A stretch of 64,000 bases of DNA, taken from positions 1-64,000 of the forward strand of contig JAFDWN010000039.1 of assembly GCA_018268465.1 (NCBI GenBank). Reading direction: 5' to 3'. Both the position numbers and the translations under genes were made by a program. Source of the DNA: Actinomycetota bacterium. GTDB taxonomy: Bacteria > Actinomycetota > Actinomycetes > Mycobacteriales > Mycobacteriaceae. The notes beneath the pieces were generated by a model. That model did not search any database. It was not told the origin of the DNA and saw only the letters and a program-made list of their open reading frames with translations. Positions 49,149 to 57,322 of this stretch are shown here, in pieces (within the stretch, counting starts at the first letter, position 1; every line of letters begins with the position of its first letter).

Positions 49149-50558
49149 ATGCCCGCACGCCATATCGTCGCCATCGGCGGCAGCGACGCCGGTATCAGCG
49201 CCGCCCTGCGTATTCGTGAACTCGACCCCAGCACCGAGGTCACCGTCGTGGTCGCCGACGCCTACCCCAACTTCTCCATCTGCGGCATCCCGTACTACGT
49301 CTCCGGCGAGGTCACGCATTGGACCCACCTGGCGCACCGCTCCGCCGACGACCTGGCCGCCACCGGCATGCGGGTCCTCACCGATACCCGCGCCACCCGA
49401 ATCAACGTCGCCGAGCACACCCTGGATGTCCTCGAGCCCACCGGGGCGCCCACGGAACTGTCCTATGACGCCCTGATCGTGGGCACCGGAGCCGTCAGCG
49501 CCCGCCCCCCGATCGACGGCCTCACCGGCCCCGATGCGCTCGGCCCCGCCGGTGGGGTGCACCTGCTGCATTCGATGGGTGACACCTTCGCCGTCATGGA
49601 CTCGCTCCAGCAGCGCAACCCCAAGACTGCGGTCATCATCGGCGCCGGCTACATCGGTCTGGAAATGGCCGAAGGACTCACCATGCGCGGTATCGCCGTC
49701 ACCCAGATCGAGGCGCTGCCCGAAGTGCTGCCGACCGTCGACCCCGAGCTGGGCGCCCTGGTCCACGCCGAACTGGAACGCCACGGCGTGCAGGTCCTCA
49801 CCAACACCACCGTTTCTGCCGTCACCCGCACCGCCACCGGTGCGCTGACCGTGACCGCTACCCGGGGCGGTGAAACACTGCAGCAGACAGTCGATTTCGT
49901 GCTCGTCGTGGTCGGTGTGCGACCGGACGTGGAGCTGGCCGCGGATGCCGGCGCCGAACTGGGAATCAAGGGCGCGATCGCCGTGGACGAGGCGATGCGC
50001 ACCAACCTGCCCGATGTTTTCGCCGCCGGGGACTGCGTGCACACCCACCACCGCCTGCTCGGCCTGACCTGGCTGCCGCTGGGCACCACCGCCCACAAAC
50101 AGGGCCGCGTCGCCGGAGAGAATGCCCTCGGTGGCGACGCCCGCTTCGCCGGCAGCCTCGGCACCCAGGTCGTGAAGGTCTTCGACCTGGTGGCCGCCCG
50201 CACGGGGCTGCGTGACCACGAAGTGCTCGCCGCAGACCGTGGCTGGGCACCGGTCACCACCGCGGCCACCCCGGATGACCACAAGGCCTACTACCCGGGC
50301 TCCACGCCCATTCACATCCGGATCACCGGCGACGAACACACCGGCCGGCTCCTCGGCGCGCAGCTCGTCGGGCACCGCAGCGCTGAGGTCTCCAAGCGGG
50401 TCGACACCTACGCCGCCGCCCTGTTCCACCAGATGAGCGTCGAGGGCTTTTCCGAGCTGGACCTGTCCTATACTCCGCCGCTCGGATCTCCTTGGGACGC
50501 AACCCAAATAGCCACCCAGACCTGGGCGCGCCACCTCGGGGCGAGGGCGTTCAGCTGA
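49149..50558 (+). CDS. FAD-dependent disulfide-reductase-like protein, 469 aa
   Basis: A CoA-disulfide-reductase-like flavoprotein: FAD motif VAIGGSDAGISAALRIRE, the single active-site Cys in NFSICGIPYYVSGEV (near residue 42), NAD motif AVIIGAGYIGLEMAEGL, and FAAGDCVHTHHRL. The C-terminal dimerisation domain is complete. Its location after two arsenate reductases suggests a thiol or redox role in arsenic detoxification; the substrate (mycothiol or CoA persulfide) is not known. Confidence 0.85.
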   Translation: MPARHIVAIGGSDAGISAALRIRELDPSTEVTVVVADAYPNFSICGIPYYVSGEVTHWTHLAHRSADDLAATGMRVLTDTRATRINVAEHTLDVLEPTGAPTELSYDALIVGTGAVSARPPIDGLTGPDALGPAGGVHLLHSMGDTFAVMDSLQQRNPKTAVIIGAGYIGLEMAEGLTMRGIAVTQIEALPEVLPTVDPELGALVHAELERHGVQVLTNTTVSAVTRTATGALTVTATRGGETLQQTVDFVLVVVGVRPDVELAADAGAELGIKGAIAVDEAMRTNLPDVFAAGDCVHTHHRLLGLTWLPLGTTAHKQGRVAGENALGGDARFAGSLGTQVVKVFDLVAARTGLRDHEVLAADRGWAPVTTAATPDDHKAYYPGSTPIHIRITGDEHTGRLLGAQLVGHRSAEVSKRVDTYAAALFHQMSVEGFSELDLSYTPPLGSPWDATQIATQTWARHLGARAFS

Positions 50559-50703
50559 CAGAACGGCATCCATCGGCACTCGGTAACCAAGTCACCGAGT
50601 GACCGCCGCGTGATGACTCGGCTGGACTGTGGTTGCTGGTGATGGCTTCTTGGCAACGGCCCCGGGACGTTCACGCAATGATCACCTAAGCCAGTATCGT
50701 GTG

Positions 50704-50713
50704 CCGATATCGG
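50704..50713 (+). promoter_or_regulatory. PadR operator copy before the permease
   Basis: GTG-CCGATATCGG-GTTCCG lies 39 bp upstream of the permease ATG. The same CCGATATCGG core with following TTCCG occurs upstream of padR (52407-52420), so one regulator probably controls both. Confidence 0.5.
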
Positions 50714-50751
50714 GTTCCGTAATATCTGGGCCGTGACGACGGTGGAGTGGC

Positions 50752-52032
50752 ATGACGGGGAATAAGTCGGCGGGTGTAACCGGTGGGCAGTTACGCCGAA
50801 GTCTGGGTGTTGGCGATGCGGTCGTAATCGGTTTGGGGTCGATGGTCGGGGCGGGAATCTTCGCCGCCCTGGGCCCAGCCGCGCAGGCTGCCGGTGCGGG
50901 TCTGCTGATCGGGTTGATTCTCGCCGGTGTGGTCGCCTACTGCAATGCGGTGTCGTCGGCACGACTGGCGGCGCGCTACCCCGCGTCGGGGGGCACCTAC
51001 GTGTACGGCCGGGAGCGGTTGGGCGAGTTCTGGGGTTACTTGGCGGGGTGGGGATTTGTCGTCGGCAAGACTGCGTCTTGTGCGGCGATTGCACTGACCG
51101 TGGGGCTCTACGCGTGGCCGGCGCACGCACACGCGGTGGCGGTCGCTGCGGTGTTGGGCTTGACCGCGGTCAATTACTTCGGCGTTCAGAAATCGGCGTG
51201 GGTGACTCGGGTGATCGTGGCAGTGGTGCTGATTGTGCTGGCCGCTGTGGTGGTGACGGTGTTCGTCTCTGACACAAATGATGTGGCGAACCTCGCGGTG
51301 GCGCAGGGTGTGTCGGCGGGTGGGGTGTTGCAGGCGGCGGCGCTGTTGTTCTTCGCTTTCGCCGGATACGCCCGAATCGCCACGCTCGGTGAGGAAGTGC
51401 GCAATCCCACTGCGGCCATTCCGCGGGCCATCGTCACCGCTTTGACGATCACGCTGGTCGTGTACGGGTTGGTCGCCGCTGCTGTCTTGGCGGCCTTGGG
51501 TCCCGAGCGCCTAGCGCAGTCGGCGGCCCCGGTTGTCGAGGCGGTCCGGGCTACCGGCCACCCCTGGTTCGTCCCCGTGGTAGGTGTCGCGGCTGTGCTG
51601 GCCGCATTGGGATCGTTATTGGCGTTGATCCTGGGTGTCTCACGGACGACGTTGGCCATGGCCCGTGATCGCCATCTGCCGCCGACACTGGCGGCTGTGC
51701 ATCCACGCTTTGCGGTTCCACACCGTGCAGAAATCGCTGTCGGACTGATCGTGGCGGCGCTGGCGGCCACTGTCGATCTGCGGGAAGCGATCGGGTTTTC
51801 GTCGTTCGCCGTGCTCGTCTACTACGCGATCGCCAATGCCTCTGCCTGGACCCTGACCGCCGATGAGGGGCGCCCACCTGCGGCCATTCCACTGGTCGGG
51901 TTCACCGGCTGTGCGGTCCTGGCCTTCGCGGTGCCGTTGGCGTCAGTGCTTGCCGGCCTCGCGGTTCTGGGCCTGGGTGCCTCGGTGTACGCAATTAGAA
52001 AAGTCGCCTCCCGACGTGCATCGGAGCACTGA
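50752..52032 (+). CDS. APC-superfamily amino-acid/polyamine permease, 426 aa
   Basis: About twelve membrane segments. TM1 has the unwound GSMVGAGIFAALGPAAQAAG motif, then RYPASGGTYVYGRERLGEFWGYLAGW and FFAFAGYARIATLGEEVRNP, the standard APC order. It imports or exchanges amino acids or related compounds; the substrate is unknown. Similar permeases recur in actinobacterial arsenic islands. It shares an operator core with padR. Confidence 0.82.
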   Translation: MTGNKSAGVTGGQLRRSLGVGDAVVIGLGSMVGAGIFAALGPAAQAAGAGLLIGLILAGVVAYCNAVSSARLAARYPASGGTYVYGRERLGEFWGYLAGWGFVVGKTASCAAIALTVGLYAWPAHAHAVAVAAVLGLTAVNYFGVQKSAWVTRVIVAVVLIVLAAVVVTVFVSDTNDVANLAVAQGVSAGGVLQAAALLFFAFAGYARIATLGEEVRNPTAAIPRAIVTALTITLVVYGLVAAAVLAALGPERLAQSAAPVVEAVRATGHPWFVPVVGVAAVLAALGSLLALILGVSRTTLAMARDRHLPPTLAAVHPRFAVPHRAEIAVGLIVAALAATVDLREAIGFSSFAVLVYYAIANASAWTLTADEGRPPAAIPLVGFTGCAVLAFAVPLASVLAGLAVLGLGASVYAIRKVASRRASEH

Positions 52033-52077
52033 CGGACACGTCGTCCCTGCCTGTGACGGACGAAAACTGCACGTCCT

Positions 52078-52383
52078 CTACACCCCTGCGTCGCCGAGCA
52101 CCTCGCGGGCGAGTTCGCGCAGGGCGGCGCGGTCCTGATCCAAGGCTTGCTTACCCGCGCGGGTGGCCCGATAGATGCGCCGCGTCCGGCCATCGACAAC
52201 ACGCTGGGTAGATGACAGCAAGCCCTCGGCCTCCAACCGATGCAACGTCGGGTACAGCGTGCCCGGACTGATGTCATAGCCGTGCCGCGCCAACTCAGCG
52301 GTCAGCCAGGCCCCATGAACGCCCTGTTCGGCCGCGTGATGCAAGATATGCACCCGCACAGCCCCCCGCTGAAACTCGCGCAT
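52078..52383 (-). CDS. PadR-family transcriptional regulator, 101 aa
   Basis: A winged HTH of PadR type: REFQRGAVRVHILHHAAEQG, LTAELARHGYDISPGTLYPTLHRLE (recognition region) and GRTRRIYRATRAGKQAL (wing), followed by a short C-terminal helix for dimerisation. The ATG at 52383 is used; in-frame GTG and TTG codons up to 52407 abut the palindrome and could be starts of a leaderless mRNA. It is convergent with the permease it is inferred to regulate. Confidence 0.85.
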   Translation of the reverse strand: MREFQRGAVRVHILHHAAEQGVHGAWLTAELARHGYDISPGTLYPTLHRLEAEGLLSSTQRVVDGRTRRIYRATRAGKQALDQDRAALRELAREVLGDAGV

Positions 52384-52406
52384 CACATCCCACCCGGGGT
52401 TCACCA

Positions 52407-52420
52407 AACCGATATCGGTT
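52407..52420 (-). promoter_or_regulatory. padR autoregulatory palindrome
   Basis: AACCGATATCGGTT, a perfect 14-bp palindrome immediately upstream of the padR coding frame, shares its CCGATATCGG core with the site at 50704-50713. Confidence 0.55.
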
Positions 52421-52568
52421 CCGCAAGTTTACCGTGGCGCGACACTGATGAGAGCACCTCGGTCGTCGCGAGACGTCGAGATGGCTGACTCGGCGAGGGC
52501 TCGACGCCGGCCCGGTGGTCGCCGCTCGTCATAGCTGCCGCTCTGGGGCGCGAAGCCTTCCGAGGCTG

Positions 52569-53798
52569 CTAGACACGGGCGACGGGTGGCGCCGGCGCCT
52601 CGGCTCGCGGTCGAGAAACCGCCGCCAGCAGCGCCCCGGCGGCGGCGATCGCGCCGAGGGCGACGAACATCGTGGCGTACCCGCCCAGGAGGCTGGCCAA
52701 CGCAGCACCCACAAACGGGCCGACCGCGGTGGCGACCATAATCGGGGCATTCAAATAGGCGCTGAGATGGCCGTAGTGGGTGGAACCCCAGCGTTCGGTG
52801 ACCGCGGTGGCTTGCAGCAGCGTCATGATGCCGCGCATCACCCCCGCACCGATCGCCACCGCCACCAAAGCGGCGTAGGAGCTGAACACCCCAAGCAGCG
52901 CCGTGGTCGCCGCGACACCGGCCATGATCATCACCGTGCGGGGCACCACCCCGACGCGGCGCACCAAGCTCTGATATCCGAGGCGGCCCAGGACTTGGCC
53001 GGCGCCGCCCAGGCCCAGCGCGACCGCGGCAGCGCCGGTGCTGATGCCGCGTTGGCTCATCAGCGGCACCAGGTTGGCGATCACCGCATACGACGCGAGC
53101 CCGGCGAATGCGAACGCCGCCACCAGGGCTAGGAACGGCCCACTCCGCACGGTGCGGGTCGGCGCCTCGACATGGTGATGCTGGGCGGTCACCGGCGGCC
53201 AGGTGCGCCGCAAGCCGACGAAGTGCGCGGGGATGGTGATCACCGCCATCACCGCGGCCAACACCAGATAGGTGTGGCGCCAACCCATCTGGGCTGACAG
53301 CGCCGCAGTCAAAGGCGCGAACACGGTGCTGGCAAACCCCGCCACCAACGTCAGCACCGTCAGCGCGCGCACCGCGTCAGTACCGAAGAACCGGGTCAAC
53401 GCGGCGAAGGCCGGTGCGTAGAACACCGCGCTCATCGCCACCCCAGCCACGATCCACGCCGCAACAAACCACCCGTAGTTCGGCGCCGCGACGACCGCCA
53501 CCACCGACAGCACCCCGAGGATCGAGCCCGCGGTCATGATCCAGCGCGGACCGACCCGATCCAACCACCGCCCGACCGGGATGCCCACCACCGCCGAGGT
53601 CACCAACCCTGCCGAGAACGCCGCGGTCACCGCCGGCGCGGACCAACCGGTGTCGGCGCTAATCTGCTCCGAAAGCACCGTGAAGGCGTAGTAGAGCACA
53701 CCCCAGCTGGTGATCTCAGTGACGCACAACGTCACCAGCACCCGGCGCAACCCGTGCCGGGCTGCGCCGGGTGCCGCAGGAGGATCCGCCGGTGTCAT
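52569..53798 (-). CDS. MFS transporter, 409 aa
   Basis: Twelve membrane segments with an MFS A-motif-like GRWLDRVGPRW after TM2 and a second half-repeat. TM1 carries TLCVTEITSWGVLYYAFTVL. The start at 53798 overlaps the ArsO-like stop by 4 bp (ATGA), so it is coupled to that gene. In arsenic islands an MFS pump beside a flavin monooxygenase often exports an organoarsenical or arsenate ester; the exact substrate here is unknown. Confidence 0.83.
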   Translation of the reverse strand: MTPADPPAAPGAARHGLRRVLVTLCVTEITSWGVLYYAFTVLSEQISADTGWSAPAVTAAFSAGLVTSAVVGIPVGRWLDRVGPRWIMTAGSILGVLSVVAVVAAPNYGWFVAAWIVAGVAMSAVFYAPAFAALTRFFGTDAVRALTVLTLVAGFASTVFAPLTAALSAQMGWRHTYLVLAAVMAVITIPAHFVGLRRTWPPVTAQHHHVEAPTRTVRSGPFLALVAAFAFAGLASYAVIANLVPLMSQRGISTGAAAVALGLGGAGQVLGRLGYQSLVRRVGVVPRTVMIMAGVAATTALLGVFSSYAALVAVAIGAGVMRGIMTLLQATAVTERWGSTHYGHLSAYLNAPIMVATAVGPFVGAALASLLGGYATMFVALGAIAAAGALLAAVSRPRAEAPAPPVARV

Positions 53799-55135
53799 CC
53801 GCCAACGGGGTTGAGCGACAACGACAACGGTTGCGGTGTCGACGGCGCGGGCCCGCAGCACCCGCCAGCGTTCTCACCCTCGGGGTCATCGAACAACCCC
53901 GCCCCGTTGCACACCCCGGTATCGGGCAGCGTCAGCTCGACCCGCCGGGCGGCGTCGTGATCGCCAGCCAGTTCGGCGGCGATACTGCGGACCTGCTCGT
54001 AACCGGTCATTGCCAGAAACGTCGGCGCCCGGCCGTAGGACTTCATGCCCACGATGTACAGATTCGGTTCCGGGTGGGCCAACTCGGCGGCACCGTGCGG
54101 CAGGACACTGCCGCAGGAATGCATGTTCGGATCAATCGACGGCGCCAAGTTGACCGGGGCCTGCAAGATCGGGTCCAGTTCGATGCGCATCTCCGACAGG
54201 AACGACAGGTCCGGCCGGAACCCGGTCAAGACCACCACGTGATCGGCCGGCGGCAACGCCCGCCCGTCCTCGGCGATCACCACCGCGCGTCCGTCGGCCA
54301 GATCGATCCGCTCGGTGCGGAACCCGGTCGCCAGTGACACCCGGCCATCCTCGACTGCTTCCCTCGACCGAACACCCAGGGCGCCGCGCTCGGGCAATTC
54401 GTCAGCGGCGCCACCGCCGAAGGTGTCGCTGGTGACCCCACGGCGCAGCACCCACGTCACCGTCGTCGACGGATCCTTGCGCACCACCTCGCCGAGCTGA
54501 ATCACCGCGGTCATCGCCGAGTGCCCACTGCCGACCACCACCACGTGCCTACCCGCCCACCCCGAGTCCGCCGCGAGCGTCGGCGGAACGTAAGTCAGCA
54601 CACCCGACGCTGCAGCCACGCGTTCCCCGATCGCCGGAACCCCGTCAGCGCCAGCAGGATTGGGCTGACCCCATGTGCCCGAGGCGTCGATGACCGCCCG
54701 GGCCTGCACCCGGCATTCCGTTCCATCGGCGTTGGTCACGTGCACGACGAACGGTGTCTCCGCCCGGCCCGGGCTGACCAGCCGGTCGCGGCCCAGCCGC
54801 GATACCGCCTCCACCCGCGCGCCATTGCGCACCTGCTTGCCCAGGGCGTCGGCCAACGGCGCCAGATAGTCGTTGATCCACTCACGGCCGGTCGGGAACC
54901 CCGACTCTCGCGCCGACCAGCCCGTCGACTCCAGCAGCCGCGCAGCGGCGGGGTCCACCAGCTCCGGCCACGGGGAGAACGTGCGCACGTGCTCCCACTG
55001 CTCGACCGCCGACGCCGGGCCGTCGCCGGCCTCCAGCACCAACGGGGTGAGTCCACGCTCCAGCAGGTGCGCGGCCGCCGCCAAACCCAACGGTCCGGCC
55101 CCGATCACCACGACGGGCAGCTCCGACATCTCCAA
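53795..55135 (-). CDS. arsO: ArsO-like flavin-binding monooxygenase, 446 aa
   Basis: A two-dinucleotide-fold flavoprotein: FAD motif VVVIGAGPLGLAAAAHLLERG, linker VRTFSPWPELVDPAA, NADP motif VVVVGSGHSAMTAVIQLG, and TGFRPDLSFLSEMRI with YIVGMKSYGRAPTFLAMTG. The C-terminal Cys-rich tail (AGGCCGPAPST) is seen in ArsO proteins of ars operons. It probably oxidises an arsenic species or a partner thiol. First gene of the two-gene unit with the MFS pump, divergent from arsR2. Confidence 0.85.
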   Translation of the reverse strand: MEMSELPVVVIGAGPLGLAAAAHLLERGLTPLVLEAGDGPASAVEQWEHVRTFSPWPELVDPAAARLLESTGWSARESGFPTGREWINDYLAPLADALGKQVRNGARVEAVSRLGRDRLVSPGRAETPFVVHVTNADGTECRVQARAVIDASGTWGQPNPAGADGVPAIGERVAAASGVLTYVPPTLAADSGWAGRHVVVVGSGHSAMTAVIQLGEVVRKDPSTTVTWVLRRGVTSDTFGGGAADELPERGALGVRSREAVEDGRVSLATGFRTERIDLADGRAVVIAEDGRALPPADHVVVLTGFRPDLSFLSEMRIELDPILQAPVNLAPSIDPNMHSCGSVLPHGAAELAHPEPNLYIVGMKSYGRAPTFLAMTGYEQVRSIAAELAGDHDAARRVELTLPDTGVCNGAGLFDDPEGENAGGCCGPAPSTPQPLSLSLNPVGG

Positions 55136-55152
55136 CTCCTCTCATCGACGTT

Positions 55153-55187
55153 CTTCGATGGGACCGATCGTGCTCGACCCATCGAAG
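55153..55187. promoter_or_regulatory. ArsR operator between arsO and arsR2
   Basis: CTTCGATGGG (55153-55162) and CCCATCGAAG (55178-55187) form a perfect 10-bp-arm repeat with a 15-nt spacer in the space between the divergent starts at 55135 and 55218. A clear candidate site for the adjacent ArsR. Confidence 0.65.
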
Positions 55188-55217
55188 TTTGTCAATGCGT
55201 GTGTCATCATGGATGGC

Positions 55218-55577
55218 ATGACTACCGCGACCGCGCCGTTGACCTCCAGTGACGTGGCCGCCTGCTGCTCACCGCTGACCGGCGGCGTGCTCGACACCCC
55301 GGCCGCCGAACGACTCGCGGCGGTGTTCAAAGCGCTCGCCGACCCCGCGCGGGTCAAGCTAGTGTCGCTGATTGCCGCATCAGAGGGTGGAGAAGCCTGC
55401 ATCTGCGACCTGACCGAACCACTCGGACTGAGCCAACCCACGGTGTCTCACCACATGAAGCTGCTCGTCGACAGCGGCCTAGTCACCCGTGACCAACGCG
55501 GCAAATGGGCCTACTACCGCGTAAACGCCGAAGCCTTGGACCGCATCGCCGTCGCAGTATCTACCCAGCAGGTGTAG
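55218..55577 (+). CDS. arsR: Second ArsR/SmtB-family regulator, 119 aa
   Basis: It contains AAVFKALADPARVKLVSLIAA, DLTEPLGLSQPTVSHHMKLL (recognition helix) and WAYYRVNAEAL. Cys candidates for arsenite are the N-terminal AACCS pair and the ACICDL motif. ATG 55218 is used; an in-frame ATG at 55209 is possible. The long upstream ORF is antisense to arsO and spurious. It likely regulates arsO and the MFS gene through the palindrome at 55153-55187. Confidence 0.9.
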   Translation: MTTATAPLTSSDVAACCSPLTGGVLDTPAAERLAAVFKALADPARVKLVSLIAASEGGEACICDLTEPLGLSQPTVSHHMKLLVDSGLVTRDQRGKWAYYRVNAEALDRIAVAVSTQQV

Positions 55578-55817
55578 CCAACTAACGAGTCATCCGTCTC
55601 GTTTCCCGACGATCTCGAGGCTGTTGCAGCAACCACTGTTGTCTCGCACTTACCTCTGGGCTCCAAGTGCTGGTGAGGGCCGCATCGCTGCGGGCCTAAT
55701 GACACTCATGCCCGTCCCAGGCGACTTCGCTGCGGCGACCAACGAGGGGTGTAGCCGTCCAAACGTTGATCATCAGCCGTCAGATACGACTGTCGACTGA
55801 CCCGGCACAATGGTGAG

Positions 55818-56795
55818 GTGACGCGGCCCAGTACCGACATTCGAACACCGGTGCCGCCGGCGCCGATGTTGGCGGCCGCTGGCCAACCGCCGGTGGGCGA
55901 TGACTGGATCGTCGAGCCCAAATTCGACGGTGCTCGATGCGCTGCGCGGATCGGCGGTGGGCGCGCCGAGTTGTTCAGTCGCCAAGCCAACAACATGTCG
56001 GCCGCCTTTCCCGACGTGGTGTCGGGGTGTTCGGCACTGAGCGGACGCGACGTCATTCTCGACGGCGAGATCATCGTGTTGGACGACCGGTCGCGGCCCA
56101 GTTTCCAGCTGCTTCAGCGCCGGCTGCCCGTGGCGAGGCCACCGCAATCGCTGCAGCGTCGCCTAGCGGCGCGCCTGGTGGTCTTCGATGTCCTGCACTT
56201 AGACGGCCACGACCTCACACGACTTCCATATCAAGAGCGTCGCGAGATTCTCGAGGATCTCGATTTCGCCGTGGCATCGCCGGCACTGTCGACCTCGCCG
56301 GCGTGGCCTGGCTTAGATGGGCGCGACATCCTCAAAGCCATGGTCGATGCCGGGATGGAAGGTGTCGTGTGCAAGAGGGCCGGGTCCTCTTACTGGTCGG
56401 GTCGGCGGAGTCGGCAGTGGATCAAAACGCCCTACCGCCATAGCGGCCATTTCGCGGTCGGGGGCTACGTCGCCGCAGCTACTGGTGCAGTAAGCGCGTT
56501 ACTGATCGGCGCGTACGACCAAGCGGGCGACTTCATATATTGCGGAACCGTCAGCATCGGGTTTACCAATCGTGCACGCCGCGACTTGGGGGCGGCGCTC
56601 GCTCAATTACAGCGTCTGACTTCACCTTTCAGTTCAGCGGGTGCCCCATTGGATGAGAGCCGCATATGTTGGGTTGAGCCACTCGTGGTCGGCCGCGTCG
56701 AGTTCCGCGAGTACAACGGTCGGCTACGGCACGCCGCGTGGAAAGGCGTGGTCGATGTCGACGCCGGCCCTGTCTGCGTACCGGCCCTGACTTGA
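55818..56795 (+). CDS. Intact ATP-dependent DNA ligase, cargo of element 2, 325 aa
   Basis: Nucleotidyltransferase motifs are complete: I (VEPKFDGAR, Lys35), III (RLVVFDVLHLDG), IV (GMEGVVCKR) and V (RQWIKTPYR), followed by an OB-fold domain ending in LRHAAWKGVVDVD. It is a short LigC-type ligase without phosphoesterase or polymerase domains. It is a clear paralogue of the gene interrupted by element 2 and has the same length. In mycobacteria such ligases serve repair; here it may substitute for the broken copy. GTG start at 55818. Confidence 0.88.
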   Translation: MTRPSTDIRTPVPPAPMLAAAGQPPVGDDWIVEPKFDGARCAARIGGGRAELFSRQANNMSAAFPDVVSGCSALSGRDVILDGEIIVLDDRSRPSFQLLQRRLPVARPPQSLQRRLAARLVVFDVLHLDGHDLTRLPYQERREILEDLDFAVASPALSTSPAWPGLDGRDILKAMVDAGMEGVVCKRAGSSYWSGRRSRQWIKTPYRHSGHFAVGGYVAAATGAVSALLIGAYDQAGDFIYCGTVSIGFTNRARRDLGAALAQLQRLTSPFSSAGAPLDESRICWVEPLVVGRVEFREYNGRLRHAAWKGVVDVDAGPVCVPALT

Positions 56796-56797
56796 AC

Positions 56798-57322
56798 TCA
56801 GGACGACCTGTTGAGGGCCGAGATGAGTTCTCTGTTGGCGGCCCGCGCGGCGTCGAGTTCGCCATCTCGCTGCTCCAGCTGCCGTTGCAAAGTGAGGTTT
56901 CGTTGTTCGAGTGCGGTCACCTGACGTTGCAGTGCATCGATGTCCGGTGCAGCTCCGAGACCGGATTCGCGCCACGCCTGCTCGCCGAGGACCTCGGACA
57001 ACTTGCGTTCCAGCTGCCGGTTATGGGCGGCCATGCGCGCGATCCGCTGCTGAGTGTTGGCCAGGTCCGCCTTCAGTGACTCGTTGGTCACGGACGCTTG
57101 CTGCTGTCGAAGCGGAGGCGCGACCTGCGAATCGTGTATCTCGGCGAGTAGATCGGGGTGGCGGTACAGGAAGCTGCGGTCGACGCCGGCGGTTCTAGCG
57201 ATCGAGGCGACGCTCAGCGCCTGGCCTTGGCCGTGGGCCTGTGCCAACGCGAGTCTGACGCGTTCACGGCGGCGGTGCGAGTCGGCGCGTCGGCCGTTGA
57301 TCATTGCTTCGGTCACCGTCAT
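56798..57322 (-). CDS. DUF6262/TnpC-like protein of the recombinase triad, 174 aa
   Basis: An N-terminal HTH-like segment (ALSVASIARTAGVDRSFLYRHPDL) precedes a long coiled coil (ADLANTQQRIARMAAHNRQL, DALQRQVTALEQRNLTLQRQ), matching the small third protein found after paired recombinases in actinobacteria (DUF6262). Probably an accessory that binds the element ends or bridges the recombinases. The start overlaps the recombinase stop by 4 bp (ATGA). It is convergent with the cargo ligase, 2 bp away. Confidence 0.85.
   Translation of the reverse strand: MTVTEAMINGRRADSHRRRERVRLALAQAHGQGQALSVASIARTAGVDRSFLYRHPDLLAEIHDSQVAPPLRQQQASVTNESLKADLANTQQRIARMAAHNRQLERKLSEVLGEQAWRESGLGAAPDIDALQRQVTALEQRNLTLQRQLEQRDGELDAARAANRELISALNRSS

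Noticed and set aside
48018..50579. 853-codon open frame on the minus strand
   Set aside because: It is antisense to the arsenate reductase and flavoprotein genes, rich in Gly/Val/Asp/His as expected for a shadow frame of GC-rich genes, and has no domain.
53795..55252. Long plus-strand frames opposite the ArsO-like gene
   Set aside because: They are shadows. The real ArsR2 start is at 55218, where the family sequence begins.
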